Below are positions 1-5,634 of a stretch of DNA of 5,776 nucleotides, one piece after another (the first letter of the stretch is position 1; every line of letters begins with the position of its first letter). The notes beneath the pieces are model-generated. The model did no database searches and was not told where the DNA came from. It saw only the letters and a program-made list of their open reading frames with translations. A program made the position numbers and the translations under genes. The stretch comes from Dehalococcoidia bacterium. Its GTDB lineage: Bacteria; Chloroflexota; Dehalococcoidia; Tepidiformales; Tepidiformaceae. The stretch lies in assembly GCA_009838385.1 (NCBI GenBank), contig VXRS01000127.1:1-5776 (forward strand), in the 5' to 3' direction.

Positions 1-224
1 TCGCGCCCGAGGACGGTGGTCGAGAGCTTGCGGGGCTCGTGGGAGTCGAGGATGCGCGCCTGGAGGCCGATCTCCTTGAACCCGTCGCGATTGGCGCGGA
101 CGGTACGGCGGAGCTCGGTTCCGGCCTCGGTGTACCAGTAAATGGAGCGCGGCAGCTTGCGTTTGGCCTCGCGGCGCGCGTGCGCCACGGACGTGAGGGG
201 GACGGTTCCCAGACCAAGGACCAT
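1..224 (-). CDS. FMN-dependent alpha-hydroxy-acid dehydrogenase, N-terminal part (MftD-like)
   Basis: Partial gene: the ATG and the first 74 codons are in the window and the rest runs off the left edge. Reading the minus strand from 224 gives a protein with the segment AKRKLPRSIYWYTEAG at about residues 20-35, followed by an RANRDGF stretch and LSTTVLGR at about residues 67-74. This pattern (basic helix, LP, aromatic stretch, RAN..GF, then TTVLG just before the first FMN-barrel strand) is the N-terminus of the FMN-dependent lactate/glycolate-oxidase family. From memory, the LSTTV(M/L)G segment most resembles MftD, the flavoenzyme that finishes premycofactocin. Family members oxidise 2-hydroxy acids or related carbons with FMN in the cytoplasm. 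The catalytic His and Arg lie outside the window, so the substrate cannot be judged. The start is supported by a strong AGGAGG six bases upstream. A tRNA lies 47 bp upstream on the same strand and could be co-transcribed. Confidence 0.75.
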   Translation of the reverse strand, partial: MVLGLGTVPLTSVAHARREAKRKLPRSIYWYTEAGTELRRTVRANRDGFKEIGLQARILDSHEPRKLSTTVLGR

Positions 225-226
225 TG

Positions 227-251
227 GGCTCCTCCTGGAGGGGGTCGAGCC
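227..251 (-). repeat. Imperfect inverted repeat over the Shine-Dalgarno region
   Basis: An outer pair GGCTC (227-231) and GAGCC (247-251) surrounds an inner near-palindrome CCTCCTGGAGG (231-241). In a transcript of the minus strand the inner part would pair the AGGAGG ribosome site with an upstream CCTCC. No T-run follows, so it does not look like an intrinsic terminator for the tRNA. It may modulate translation of the FMN dehydrogenase or be a chance product of GC-rich sequence. The pairing is read by eye, with no energy calculation. Confidence 0.3.
229..236 (-). promoter_or_regulatory. Strong Shine-Dalgarno site of the FMN dehydrogenase gene
   Basis: On the minus strand the bases read AGGAGGAG. 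The core AGGAGG ends six bases before the ATG at 224. This fixes the start codon of the partial FMN dehydrogenase and argues against the plus-strand reading frame that crosses the same stretch. Confidence 0.7.
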
Positions 252-271
252 TAGGTGGCCCGGGTGTGCTG

Positions 272-348
272 TGGTAGCAGGGGAGAGACTCGAACTCTCG
301 ACCTCACGATTATGAGTCGTGCGCTCTTACCAGCTGAGCTACCCTGCC
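272..348 (-). tRNA. tRNA with anticodon CAT, probably elongator tRNA-Met
   Basis: The minus strand folds into a full 77-nt cloverleaf with encoded CCA. It has acceptor GGCAGGG paired to CCCTGCT, T8-A9, D stem GCTC/GAGC, anticodon stem CACGA/TCGTG with loop CTCATAA (anticodon CAT, A37, A38), a five-base variable loop and T arm GAGAG-TTCGAGT-CTCTC. The discriminator is A73. The initiator hallmark, three G-C pairs next to the anticodon loop, is absent, so this is not tRNA-fMet. The remaining choices are elongator Met or the Ile2 tRNA whose C34 becomes lysidine. G2-C71, C3-G70 and A73 suit MetRS, and the A4-T69 and G5-C68 pairs do not match the C4-G69 and C5-G68 that TilS uses in E. coli. I therefore favour Met, without certainty. 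The first pair is an unusual G1-U72 wobble. Confidence 0.95.
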
Positions 349-359
349 ACGAAGGCTCA

Positions 360-388
360 AGGGTACGGAGCGCCCGCGCGTCGGGCAA
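360..388 (-). promoter_or_regulatory. Candidate sigma70-type promoter of the tRNA
   Basis: On the minus strand TTGCCC (388-383) and TACCCT (365-360) are separated by exactly 17 bases. They match the -35 and -10 consensus at four and three of six positions. The -10 ends 12 bases before the first tRNA base, so transcription would begin about five bases ahead of the mature 5' end. Position and spacing are good, hexamer quality is modest. Confidence 0.42.
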
Positions 389-391
389 TGT

Positions 392-398
392 GGGAGGG
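392..398 (+). promoter_or_regulatory. Shine-Dalgarno site that favours the ATG at 407
   Basis: GGGAGGG lies eight bases before the ATG at 407. An in-frame GTG at 398 overlaps this purine run and would leave no ribosome site of its own, so the ATG is taken as the start of the following gene. Confidence 0.6.
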
Positions 399-406
399 TG
401 GCTGCA

Positions 407-745
407 ATGGTCGGGGGGTCGGGCGCCTGGAATGCGATTCGGCGCCTCGTCCGCCTGCCGTGGAGGCGAAGGCTCTCCGCGGAAGCCATCGGCATCCTGC
501 TGGAGACCGCCAGGACCGGGGAGCGGGACTTCCCCGAGACGATCGAGGGGCAGGAGGCGGTCGACGAGTTGCTGGATGCGGGGTATGTGGAGCTCTACCA
601 GCCAACGCAGGGCGAGACCGTCTTCACGCGGCGGGGGAGCTTCCAGGAAGCGGTCGAGGTACAGACGTACGCGAGCCGAGTCCGCCTGGTCACGACGTCG
701 AAGGGTGACACGCTCGCGCGGCGACTTTCGCCTAGGATCAACTGA
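407..745 (+). CDS. Small protein of unknown function in the toxin position before a HigA-like gene
   Basis: I do not recognise the family of this 112-residue protein. It starts with a short basic segment (residues 12-22, with RR and WRRR), followed by a likely helix (23-37), a second helix around QEAVDELLDAGYVELY (49-64), a probable beta hairpin (65-78) and a C-terminal part VRLVTTSKGDTLARRL (92-107). The succession helix, helix ending in 'LLDAGYVE', hairpin, then 'LVTTSKGD.LA' looks like a winged-helix fold of the MarR/wHTH kind, but this is judged by eye. No signal peptide or membrane segment is seen. RelE/HigB-type toxin motifs are not evident. The gene overlaps the next by one base (TGATG), so the two are translationally coupled. 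The coupled order recalls higBA, making a toxin or a paired DNA-binding protein possible. Codon use resembles the neighbours and a good ribosome site precedes it, so it is very likely a real gene. Confidence 0.75.
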   Translation: MVGGSGAWNAIRRLVRLPWRRRLSAEAIGILLETARTGERDFPETIEGQEAVDELLDAGYVELYQPTQGETVFTRRGSFQEAVEVQTYASRVRLVTTSKGDTLARRLSPRIN

Positions 746-1020
746 TGAAGACTCCGCATTCCGACCTTGCGATTCCCCCCGGTGAACTTCTGGCGGAGGA
801 GCTAGAGGTTCGTGGCCTGACTCAGAGTGAGCTTGCGGAGCAGATGGGACGGCCCCGGCAGGTGATCAGCGCGATCGTCCACGGCAAGAAGGCCATCACC
901 GCGGAGACAGCGATTCAGCTTGAGGGTGCACTGGGGATTCCGGCACACCTCTGGATCGGGCTGGAGGGCCGCTACCAGCTCGCCCTCGCTCGCCAGGCTG
1001 CGGCTGTGAAGAGCGCCTAG
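745..1020 (+). CDS. HigA-family XRE antitoxin/transcriptional regulator
   Basis: This 91-residue protein has the full HigA layout. It begins with PPGELLAEELEVRGLTQ at about residues 11-27. A helix-turn-helix of the XRE/Cro type follows (about 26-49, with TQSELAEQMGRPRQVISAIV and HGKKAIT), then the TAIQLEGALGIPAHLWIGLE helix pair (55-74) and a closing RYQLALAR (76-83). Members bind an operator as dimers, repress their own operon and, in type II toxin-antitoxin systems, neutralise a RelE-fold HigB toxin. Here the partner upstream is not a recognisable HigB. The ATG overlaps the previous stop by one base, and AGGA seven bases upstream can serve as ribosome site. Autoregulation at the region before 407 is expected from the family, but no clear operator repeat was found. 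It could equally be a stand-alone regulator. The stop is only six bases from the convergent sbcC stop. Confidence 0.88.
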   Translation: MKTPHSDLAIPPGELLAEELEVRGLTQSELAEQMGRPRQVISAIVHGKKAITAETAIQLEGALGIPAHLWIGLEGRYQLALARQAAAVKSA

Positions 1021-1026
1021 CCAGCC

Positions 1027-3588
1027 TTAGCAAACCACCGCCAGTGAGCCGCGCTCGGGATCCTTCGTGACCTCGATGCGGCGGCCGAAGCTCTCGCGCA
1101 GCTCCTCGATGTGCGTGACGAGGAGGATGAGGCGGAACTCGGTGCTGATGGCGTTGATCGCGGCTACGAGGCGGTCGCGTCCCTCCTCGTCCTGCGTGCC
1201 GAAGCCCTCGTCGATGATCAGCGTCGGGAGGGAGGCGCCGGAACGCATCGCGAGGAGGCGGGAGAGGGCGATACGCAGAGCGAAATCGACGCGGAACTTC
1301 TCACCGCCGCTGTACATCTCGTAGTCGCGCGTTCCCAGGTCGTCGCTGATGTTGATGTCGAGGGTCTCGACGGGCTTGCCAGAGGCGCTTTCGCGCTGGG
1401 TGCGGAGGGAGACCTGGGTGCGGCCGCGGCCCTCGGTTAGCTGGTCGAGGAGGCCGTTGGTGATGCGTTCGAGCTCGGGCAGGGACTGCTCGATGAGCAT
1501 GGCCTGGACGCCGTCGCGGCCGAACGCCTTCGCGAGGTCTTGGTGGAGCTGGGCGGCATCTCGGGCGGCGGCGAGGCGGTCCTTCGCCTCCTCGACGCGC
1601 GCGGCCAGCTCCTGGAGGGCGTCGCGTCGCTCCTCGAGGCGGCCGTGCTCCTTGTCAAGGGTCGTGAGGCGGTCGCGGCACTCCGCGACGGCGTCTTCCA
1701 CGGCAGCGAGGCGGGCGGACACGTCCTGGGAGGCGTCCAGCTCGGCGCGAGCCTCGGCGAGGGCCTCCCGGGCCTCGGTGAGCTCCTCGTTCTCGCGGCG
1801 AAGCTCCTCGCGGGCCTCCCTGATGCGGTCGCCGAGGCCTTCCGCGCGCGCCTTCGCCTCGGTGAGCCCGTTGTAGTCAGCCTCGGCCGGCTGGAGCTCG
1901 GCGACCCGCTGGCGGGCGCCGGCGTGGCGCTCCCGGTCGTAGCCGAGTGCGCCGAGCTGTTCGCAGGCGGCGGAGCGGCGTTCACGCGCTTCTGGGGCGA
2001 ACGCTTCGGTCTCGACGGTCTGGCGGAGGGTCGTGAGCTGGGCGGCGAGGTCGGGGAGGCCGCTCTCGGCGTTTCCCGCTTCGGTCAGGCGTCCGGCCAG
2101 CGCCTGCGCGCATGAGCGGACGCGGTCGTCGAGTGCGGTACGTTCCCGCTGGAGATCGGCGGCCCGCTGCTGGTGCTGGCCGGCGGCCGCTTTCGACGCG
2201 TCGACGGCGGCCTGGGCGGCGTCGTACTGCTTGCCGAGCTGGCGGCGTTCCTGCCGGTACTGCTCCACCGTGGCGTGCAGCTCGTCGGGGCTCAGGGGCT
2301 TGCGGCAGACGGGGCAGAGCGGATCGCCCTCCGCCTCGGAGAGAGTTGTCTCGCGATCCTTGAGTTCCTGGGCACGAGCCTTGTAGCCCCCGGCCTCGTG
2401 GGAACGTTCGGCCTGCAGGCGCTGGGCCTCCGTAGCTGCGTCCCGTTCGCCCTGAATGTCGGCATCGAGCTGGTTGAGGCGTGCGCGTTCCCGATCCAGT
2501 CCCGACTCCTCCTCGCGGAGGGCGGACAGCGTCGCGACGAGCGCGAGCGCGCGCTCGTGCTGCTCAGAGAGGCCACCGATGGTCGTCTGCAGGCCCCTAC
2601 GCTCCTGAGCGATCTCGCTTTCTGCAATGGCGATGGCATCCTCAAGGCCCCGGGCCTCGGAAGCGAGGTCCGCGAAGGCGCGCTCCTCATCGCGAGCCTG
2701 CTGGAGCTGGCCGTATGCCTGCTCGATCCGGGGGGCATGGGTGAGCGTCTCCCGGACCGTCTCCAGGTCGCGGTCGAGTCCGGCGATGGCTTCGGTGCGG
2801 CGCTCCACGGCCTGGTCGCGGGAGGCAAGCCGGTCCCCGGCGTCCGCGACAGCGCGCTCACGGCGCTCGTGCTCAGCGGCGGCGAGGCGCAGCTCCTCCG
2901 TCTCGGTCTCCGCTGCTTCGAGGCGGTGACGAATGTCACTACGCTCACAGGCGACAGCTTCGAGCTTCTCCCCGATTGCCGGCGCCTCCGCCAAACGCTC
3001 CTCATCGTCGCCAATGAGGCGTTCTTCGATGGCGGCGTCGGCCTCGGCGGTGCGGCGCCGCTCGTGGGCGTGGCGGGAGAGCTCCTCGTAGCGGTCGAGG
3101 CCGAGCACCTTGCGGAGCACCTCTTTGCGCTTCGAAGGGGTTTGCGTGGTGAACTCGTTCGAGCGCCCCTGGACGAGGAAGACGCTGTTGATGAAGGTCT
3201 GGTGGTCCATGTGGACTCGACGGTTCAGCTCAGTCTGGGTCTCACGGGAGGTGCCGCCGGTGATGGGGCGCAGGCCGCCCTGGCTATCGACCTGGAAGAA
3301 GTCGAGGGCGCCGGAGCGGCCTCGCGTGCGCTTGCGCAGGACGCGGTAGCGGTCGCTATCGACCTCGAAGTCGAGCTCGACGCGCATGTCGTCGGCGCCA
3401 TGCCGGATGCGGTCGTCCTCGACGCGGCCGCGGGCCTCGCCCCAGAGGGCCCAGGTGATGGCATCGAGCAGCGCCGACTTGCCGTCGCCGTTCTTGCCGG
3501 CGAGCGTGGCGAGGTGGAGGGGGGAGAAGTCGAGCTCGCAGTCGCGATAGGAGAGGAAGTTGCGCAGGCGGAGGCGGCGGGGGATCAC
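1027..3588 (-). CDS. sbcC: Rad50/SbcC-type ATPase of the DNA end-processing complex
   Basis: The 853-residue product is the SMC-like ATPase that partners Mre11/SbcD nucleases in opening and trimming hairpins and double-strand ends in the cytoplasm. Visible elements are Walker A GKNGDGKS (31-38) after RLRNFLSYRD, Q-loop VFLVQG (Gln140), a long Glu/Arg/Ala-rich coiled coil (about 170-420), zinc hook CPVC (Cys425, Cys428) almost exactly at the midpoint, a returning coiled coil (about 440-685), AFGRDGVQAMLIE (688-700), ABC signature YSGGEK (759-764), Walker B LIIDEGFGTQD (790-800) and switch histidine in LLVTHIEEL (His826). No catalytic element is missing. The length is close to archaeal Rad50 and clearly shorter than E. 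coli SbcC (about 1048), so the arms are short. Start: GTG at 3588 overlaps the previous stop as GTGA and has GGAG eight bases upstream. A longer in-frame reading to 3777 is Arg-rich and unlike the family. It is the last gene of the operon. Confidence 0.93.
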   Translation of the reverse strand: MIPRRLRLRNFLSYRDCELDFSPLHLATLAGKNGDGKSALLDAITWALWGEARGRVEDDRIRHGADDMRVELDFEVDSDRYRVLRKRTRGRSGALDFFQVDSQGGLRPITGGTSRETQTELNRRVHMDHQTFINSVFLVQGRSNEFTTQTPSKRKEVLRKVLGLDRYEELSRHAHERRRTAEADAAIEERLIGDDEERLAEAPAIGEKLEAVACERSDIRHRLEAAETETEELRLAAAEHERRERAVADAGDRLASRDQAVERRTEAIAGLDRDLETVRETLTHAPRIEQAYGQLQQARDEERAFADLASEARGLEDAIAIAESEIAQERRGLQTTIGGLSEQHERALALVATLSALREEESGLDRERARLNQLDADIQGERDAATEAQRLQAERSHEAGGYKARAQELKDRETTLSEAEGDPLCPVCRKPLSPDELHATVEQYRQERRQLGKQYDAAQAAVDASKAAAGQHQQRAADLQRERTALDDRVRSCAQALAGRLTEAGNAESGLPDLAAQLTTLRQTVETEAFAPEARERRSAACEQLGALGYDRERHAGARQRVAELQPAEADYNGLTEAKARAEGLGDRIREAREELRRENEELTEAREALAEARAELDASQDVSARLAAVEDAVAECRDRLTTLDKEHGRLEERRDALQELAARVEEAKDRLAAARDAAQLHQDLAKAFGRDGVQAMLIEQSLPELERITNGLLDQLTEGRGRTQVSLRTQRESASGKPVETLDINISDDLGTRDYEMYSGGEKFRVDFALRIALSRLLAMRSGASLPTLIIDEGFGTQDEEGRDRLVAAINAISTEFRLILLVTHIEELRESFGRRIEVTKDPERGSLAVVC

Positions 3589-4352
3589 GGCGAGGTCTCC
3601 GCGGGATCGAGGCTGTGGGCGTGCCAGCGCACGCCCGAGGCGTCGAGATCGACGACAACGGCGACTCCGTAGCCGACATCGCCGAGGGAAGCGGGCGAGC
3701 CGGAGTAGACGGCCGTGGCGCCGCCGTGGCTGACGTCGCTGTGGACGTCCCAGTGGCCGAGGGCGATGTACTCCCACTGGGCGCTCTCGGCGAGGTGGTC
3801 CGGCGTGATGCGCAGGGAGCGCTCCAGCTGGGCGTCCTCGGCGACCGAGTGGCCGTGGGCGATGGCGACGTTCCAGGCGCGTTCCTCGCGCCGGGGCGGG
3901 GGCTCGGCGAGGGGCCGCTCGAGCACATCGACGGTGATGGCGCGTCCCCAGACGGCCAGGTCGAGGTCCGGGAAGTCGAGGAACTCGCCCTCGGGGTTGC
4001 GGACGAGGCGGAGGCGGGGCGCGAGCCCTTCGAGGTCGTGGCGCTCGTGGGGGCCGTGGCGCCCGATGGGGTCGTGGTTGCCGGGGAGGAGGACGGTCCG
4101 GCCGGGGAAGCGGTTGATCTGGTCGGTGGCGAAGGCGATGACCTCCGGCCCGATGCGGGCATGGTCGAAGAAGTCGCCGGCGATGAGGAGGACGTCGGCC
4201 TCGGATCCGCGGGCGAGGTCGATGACGGCCTCGAACCCGGCTTCGAGGCGGCGACTGCGGGGCTCCTCGCGTCCGCGCGGACTGGCCGAGTAGGCGCCGA
4301 GGTGGACGTCGGAGGTATGCACCAGCCGGAGGGGACGGGGTTCAGACGCCAA
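3585..4352 (-). CDS. Second, short calcineurin-like phosphoesterase (Mre11/SbcD-like) within the sbcDC operon
   Basis: This 255-residue protein consists of little more than a metallophosphoesterase domain. Metal-binding motifs appear in the Mre11 order: HTSDVHLG (Asp15, His17), IAGDFFD (Asp60), LPGNHDP (Asn92, His93), IAHGHS (His166) and ALGHWDVH (199-204 for GHWDVH). The domain closes with VYSGSPASLGDVG (216-227), as in SbcD. The capping and C-terminal domains of full SbcD are missing. In the last motif the usual Gly-His-x-His is Gly-His-Trp-Asp, with a histidine two residues further on. It probably hydrolyses phosphodiester bonds, perhaps on DNA ends, with Mn2+. The gene starts at TTG (4352), overlapping the sbcD stop by 11 bases, and ends in a GTGA overlap with sbcC, so it should be made together with both. 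It could be a second nuclease subunit, a regulatory subunit or an independent phosphatase. A GTG at codon 11 is too close to the active site to be the start. Confidence 0.88.
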   Translation of the reverse strand: MASEPRPLRLVHTSDVHLGAYSASPRGREEPRSRRLEAGFEAVIDLARGSEADVLLIAGDFFDHARIGPEVIAFATDQINRFPGRTVLLPGNHDPIGRHGPHERHDLEGLAPRLRLVRNPEGEFLDFPDLDLAVWGRAITVDVLERPLAEPPPRREERAWNVAIAHGHSVAEDAQLERSLRITPDHLAESAQWEYIALGHWDVHSDVSHGGATAVYSGSPASLGDVGYGVAVVVDLDASGVRWHAHSLDPAETSP

Positions 4353-5634
4353 CGACTTCGCTCTCCTCGATGATCTCGGCGGCAGCGGCGAGCAGGCGTT
4401 CGCGGCGCTCGTCCGGAACCTCGCGCAGCTTCAGGTACGTGTCCAGCGTCTCGACCGGGGAGGAGGCGTCGGGCTGGATGTTGGGCGGGAGGGGCGAGCG
4501 GTTCTCGTCGGGCAGGACGGTGCGGATGCCGGCGATGACGTGAGCGCCGGCAAGGGCGCTTCGCGCTTCGGAAAGCCTTAGCAGGGTTTCCTGGTCACGA
4601 TCGAGGTGGACCTCCACCTTCACGATGGCGTCGGTCACGTCGTGCTTTCGAATGGCGGCCAGGACCTCCTCGTTCGGGTCGGCGTCGCGGGGTTTCACGG
4701 CAATGCTGACGAAGGGGCGGCTGGGCGCCTTGACGAGGCGGGGGGCGCCGCTGCCCGTGAGGCGTTCGCCACGGGGCCTGGCGGTGTCGAACTCGAGGGT
4801 CATGAAGCCCTTGGCCGTGCGCGCGTCCCCGAAGTCGACCTCCTGGAGGGCGCCCGAATACCAGCAGGGCGGGTGGGTGTTGAGTTGCATGGCGTTGTGG
4901 TGGTGGCCGAGCGCGACATAATCGAACTTGTCCATGTGGAGGGCGCTGAGGGGGACGCGGGGGACCGTGCCGCTCTGCATCCACATCTCGCTGCCGCCGT
5001 TCTCGGCGACGAGCTGGTCACTGAGGGGGAGGTGGCAGGTGAGGATCGCGGGCACGTCGGGGTCGATCTGCTCGCCCTGGGCGACCACGAGGTCGGAGAT
5101 GGCGCGTTCGATGAGCTTGTAGAGCTGCTCGATGGAAGCGCTCTCCGCTTCCTCGCTGCTGGCGAGCAGCTGGGAGACCTGCGGCCAGGGGACGAACGCG
5201 ACCTGCAGCGGGCCGTCGCGCGTTTCGATCACCTGCGGAACGTGGCCCTCGCGCTGGAACCAGCCGGCGTCGCCGACGGTGACGTTGGGGACGTCGAGGG
5301 TGCGGAAGATCTCGAGGGCGTGGGCGCGGGATTCAGCGTTGGGGAGGTCGTGGTTCCCGACGAGGAGGAAGGTAGCGATGCCAGCTTCGCTGAGGCGGCG
5401 GATGCGCCTGGCGAACTCGCGCTGGTGCGTCTGGCTGGGTTCGCGCGCCTTGTAGGCGTCGCCGGCGAAGATGACGGCGTCGACGTGCTCCTCGACGGCG
5501 TAGTCGACGAGGAAGTCGAAGGCGTCGAGGAAGTCCTGCATGCGGGACGACCACGGCTTCCCGGGGAGGGGCCGGCCATAGAGCTCGACGCCGATGTGGA
5601 GATCAGCGAAATGGAGTACGCGCATCAGCTTCAT
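4342..5634 (-). CDS. sbcD: Mre11/SbcD-type DNA double-strand-break nuclease
   Basis: The 430-residue product is about the usual length for SbcD (E. coli about 400) and archaeal Mre11 (about 426). All metal ligands are visible: FADLHIG (Asp11, His13), FAGDAYKA (Asp59), LVGNHDLP (Asn94, His95), LTCHLPL (His201) and ALGHHHN (His244, His246). CWYSGALQEVDFGD (257-270) closes the nuclease domain, and KGFMTLEFD follows. Residues from about 300 form the capping domain, and 370-430 (PVETLDTYLK and a final helix) probably bind the base of the SbcC coiled coil. Members are Mn2+-dependent 3'-5' exonucleases and endonucleases that cleave hairpins and blocked ends with SbcC. It is the first gene of a three-gene operon and overlaps the next by 11 bases. 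The start may be ATG 5634 (MKLMRVLHFADLH) or ATG 5625 (MRVLHFADLH). Neither has a clear Shine-Dalgarno site, and the shorter form matches the usual SbcD N-terminus. Confidence 0.93.
   Translation of the reverse strand: MKLMRVLHFADLHIGVELYGRPLPGKPWSSRMQDFLDAFDFLVDYAVEEHVDAVIFAGDAYKAREPSQTHQREFARRIRRLSEAGIATFLLVGNHDLPNAESRAHALEIFRTLDVPNVTVGDAGWFQREGHVPQVIETRDGPLQVAFVPWPQVSQLLASSEEAESASIEQLYKLIERAISDLVVAQGEQIDPDVPAILTCHLPLSDQLVAENGGSEMWMQSGTVPRVPLSALHMDKFDYVALGHHHNAMQLNTHPPCWYSGALQEVDFGDARTAKGFMTLEFDTARPRGERLTGSGAPRLVKAPSRPFVSIAVKPRDADPNEEVLAAIRKHDVTDAIVKVEVHLDRDQETLLRLSEARSALAGAHVIAGIRTVLPDENRSPLPPNIQPDASSPVETLDTYLKLREVPDERRERLLAAAAEIIEESEVVGV
4363..4368 (-). promoter_or_regulatory. Ribosome binding site supporting the TTG start of the second phosphoesterase
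   Basis: GAGGAG on the minus strand lies ten bases before the TTG at 4352, inside the last codons of the sbcD gene. No ATG in frame precedes the first metal-binding motif, so this site is the main support for the unusual TTG start. Confidence 0.5.

Noticed and set aside
39..254. Plus-strand open frame of 71 codons at the left edge
   Set aside because: It is antisense to the FMN dehydrogenase N-terminus, which has recognisable family sequence and a strong ribosome site.
272..348. tRNA as an integration (att) site with the HigA-like operon as a mobile cassette
   Set aside because: The operon lies on the 5' side of the tRNA, whereas integrases usually use the 3' end. No second copy of the tRNA 3' end and no integrase gene is seen in the window.
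398..406. GTG at 398 as the start of the small gene before higA
   Set aside because: It overlaps the GGGAGGG purine run, which is correctly spaced for the ATG at 407. The three extra residues add nothing recognisable.
255..785. Plus-strand open frame crossing the tRNA
   Set aside because: It runs through the complete tRNA gene and in another frame through the 407-745 gene. Its Ser/Arg-rich translation is typical of a GC shadow frame.
2173..3672. Long plus-strand open frame (499 codons) opposite sbcC
   Set aside because: It is the mirror of the Glu/Arg/Ala-rich coiled-coil codons in GC-rich DNA. It shows no domain, while the minus strand has all Rad50 motifs.
3589..3777. In-frame upstream extension of sbcC by 63 codons
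   Set aside because: The translation is almost only Arg, Pro, Leu and Gly, lies inside the second phosphoesterase gene and is absent from the family. The GTGA overlap at 3588 gives a normal start.
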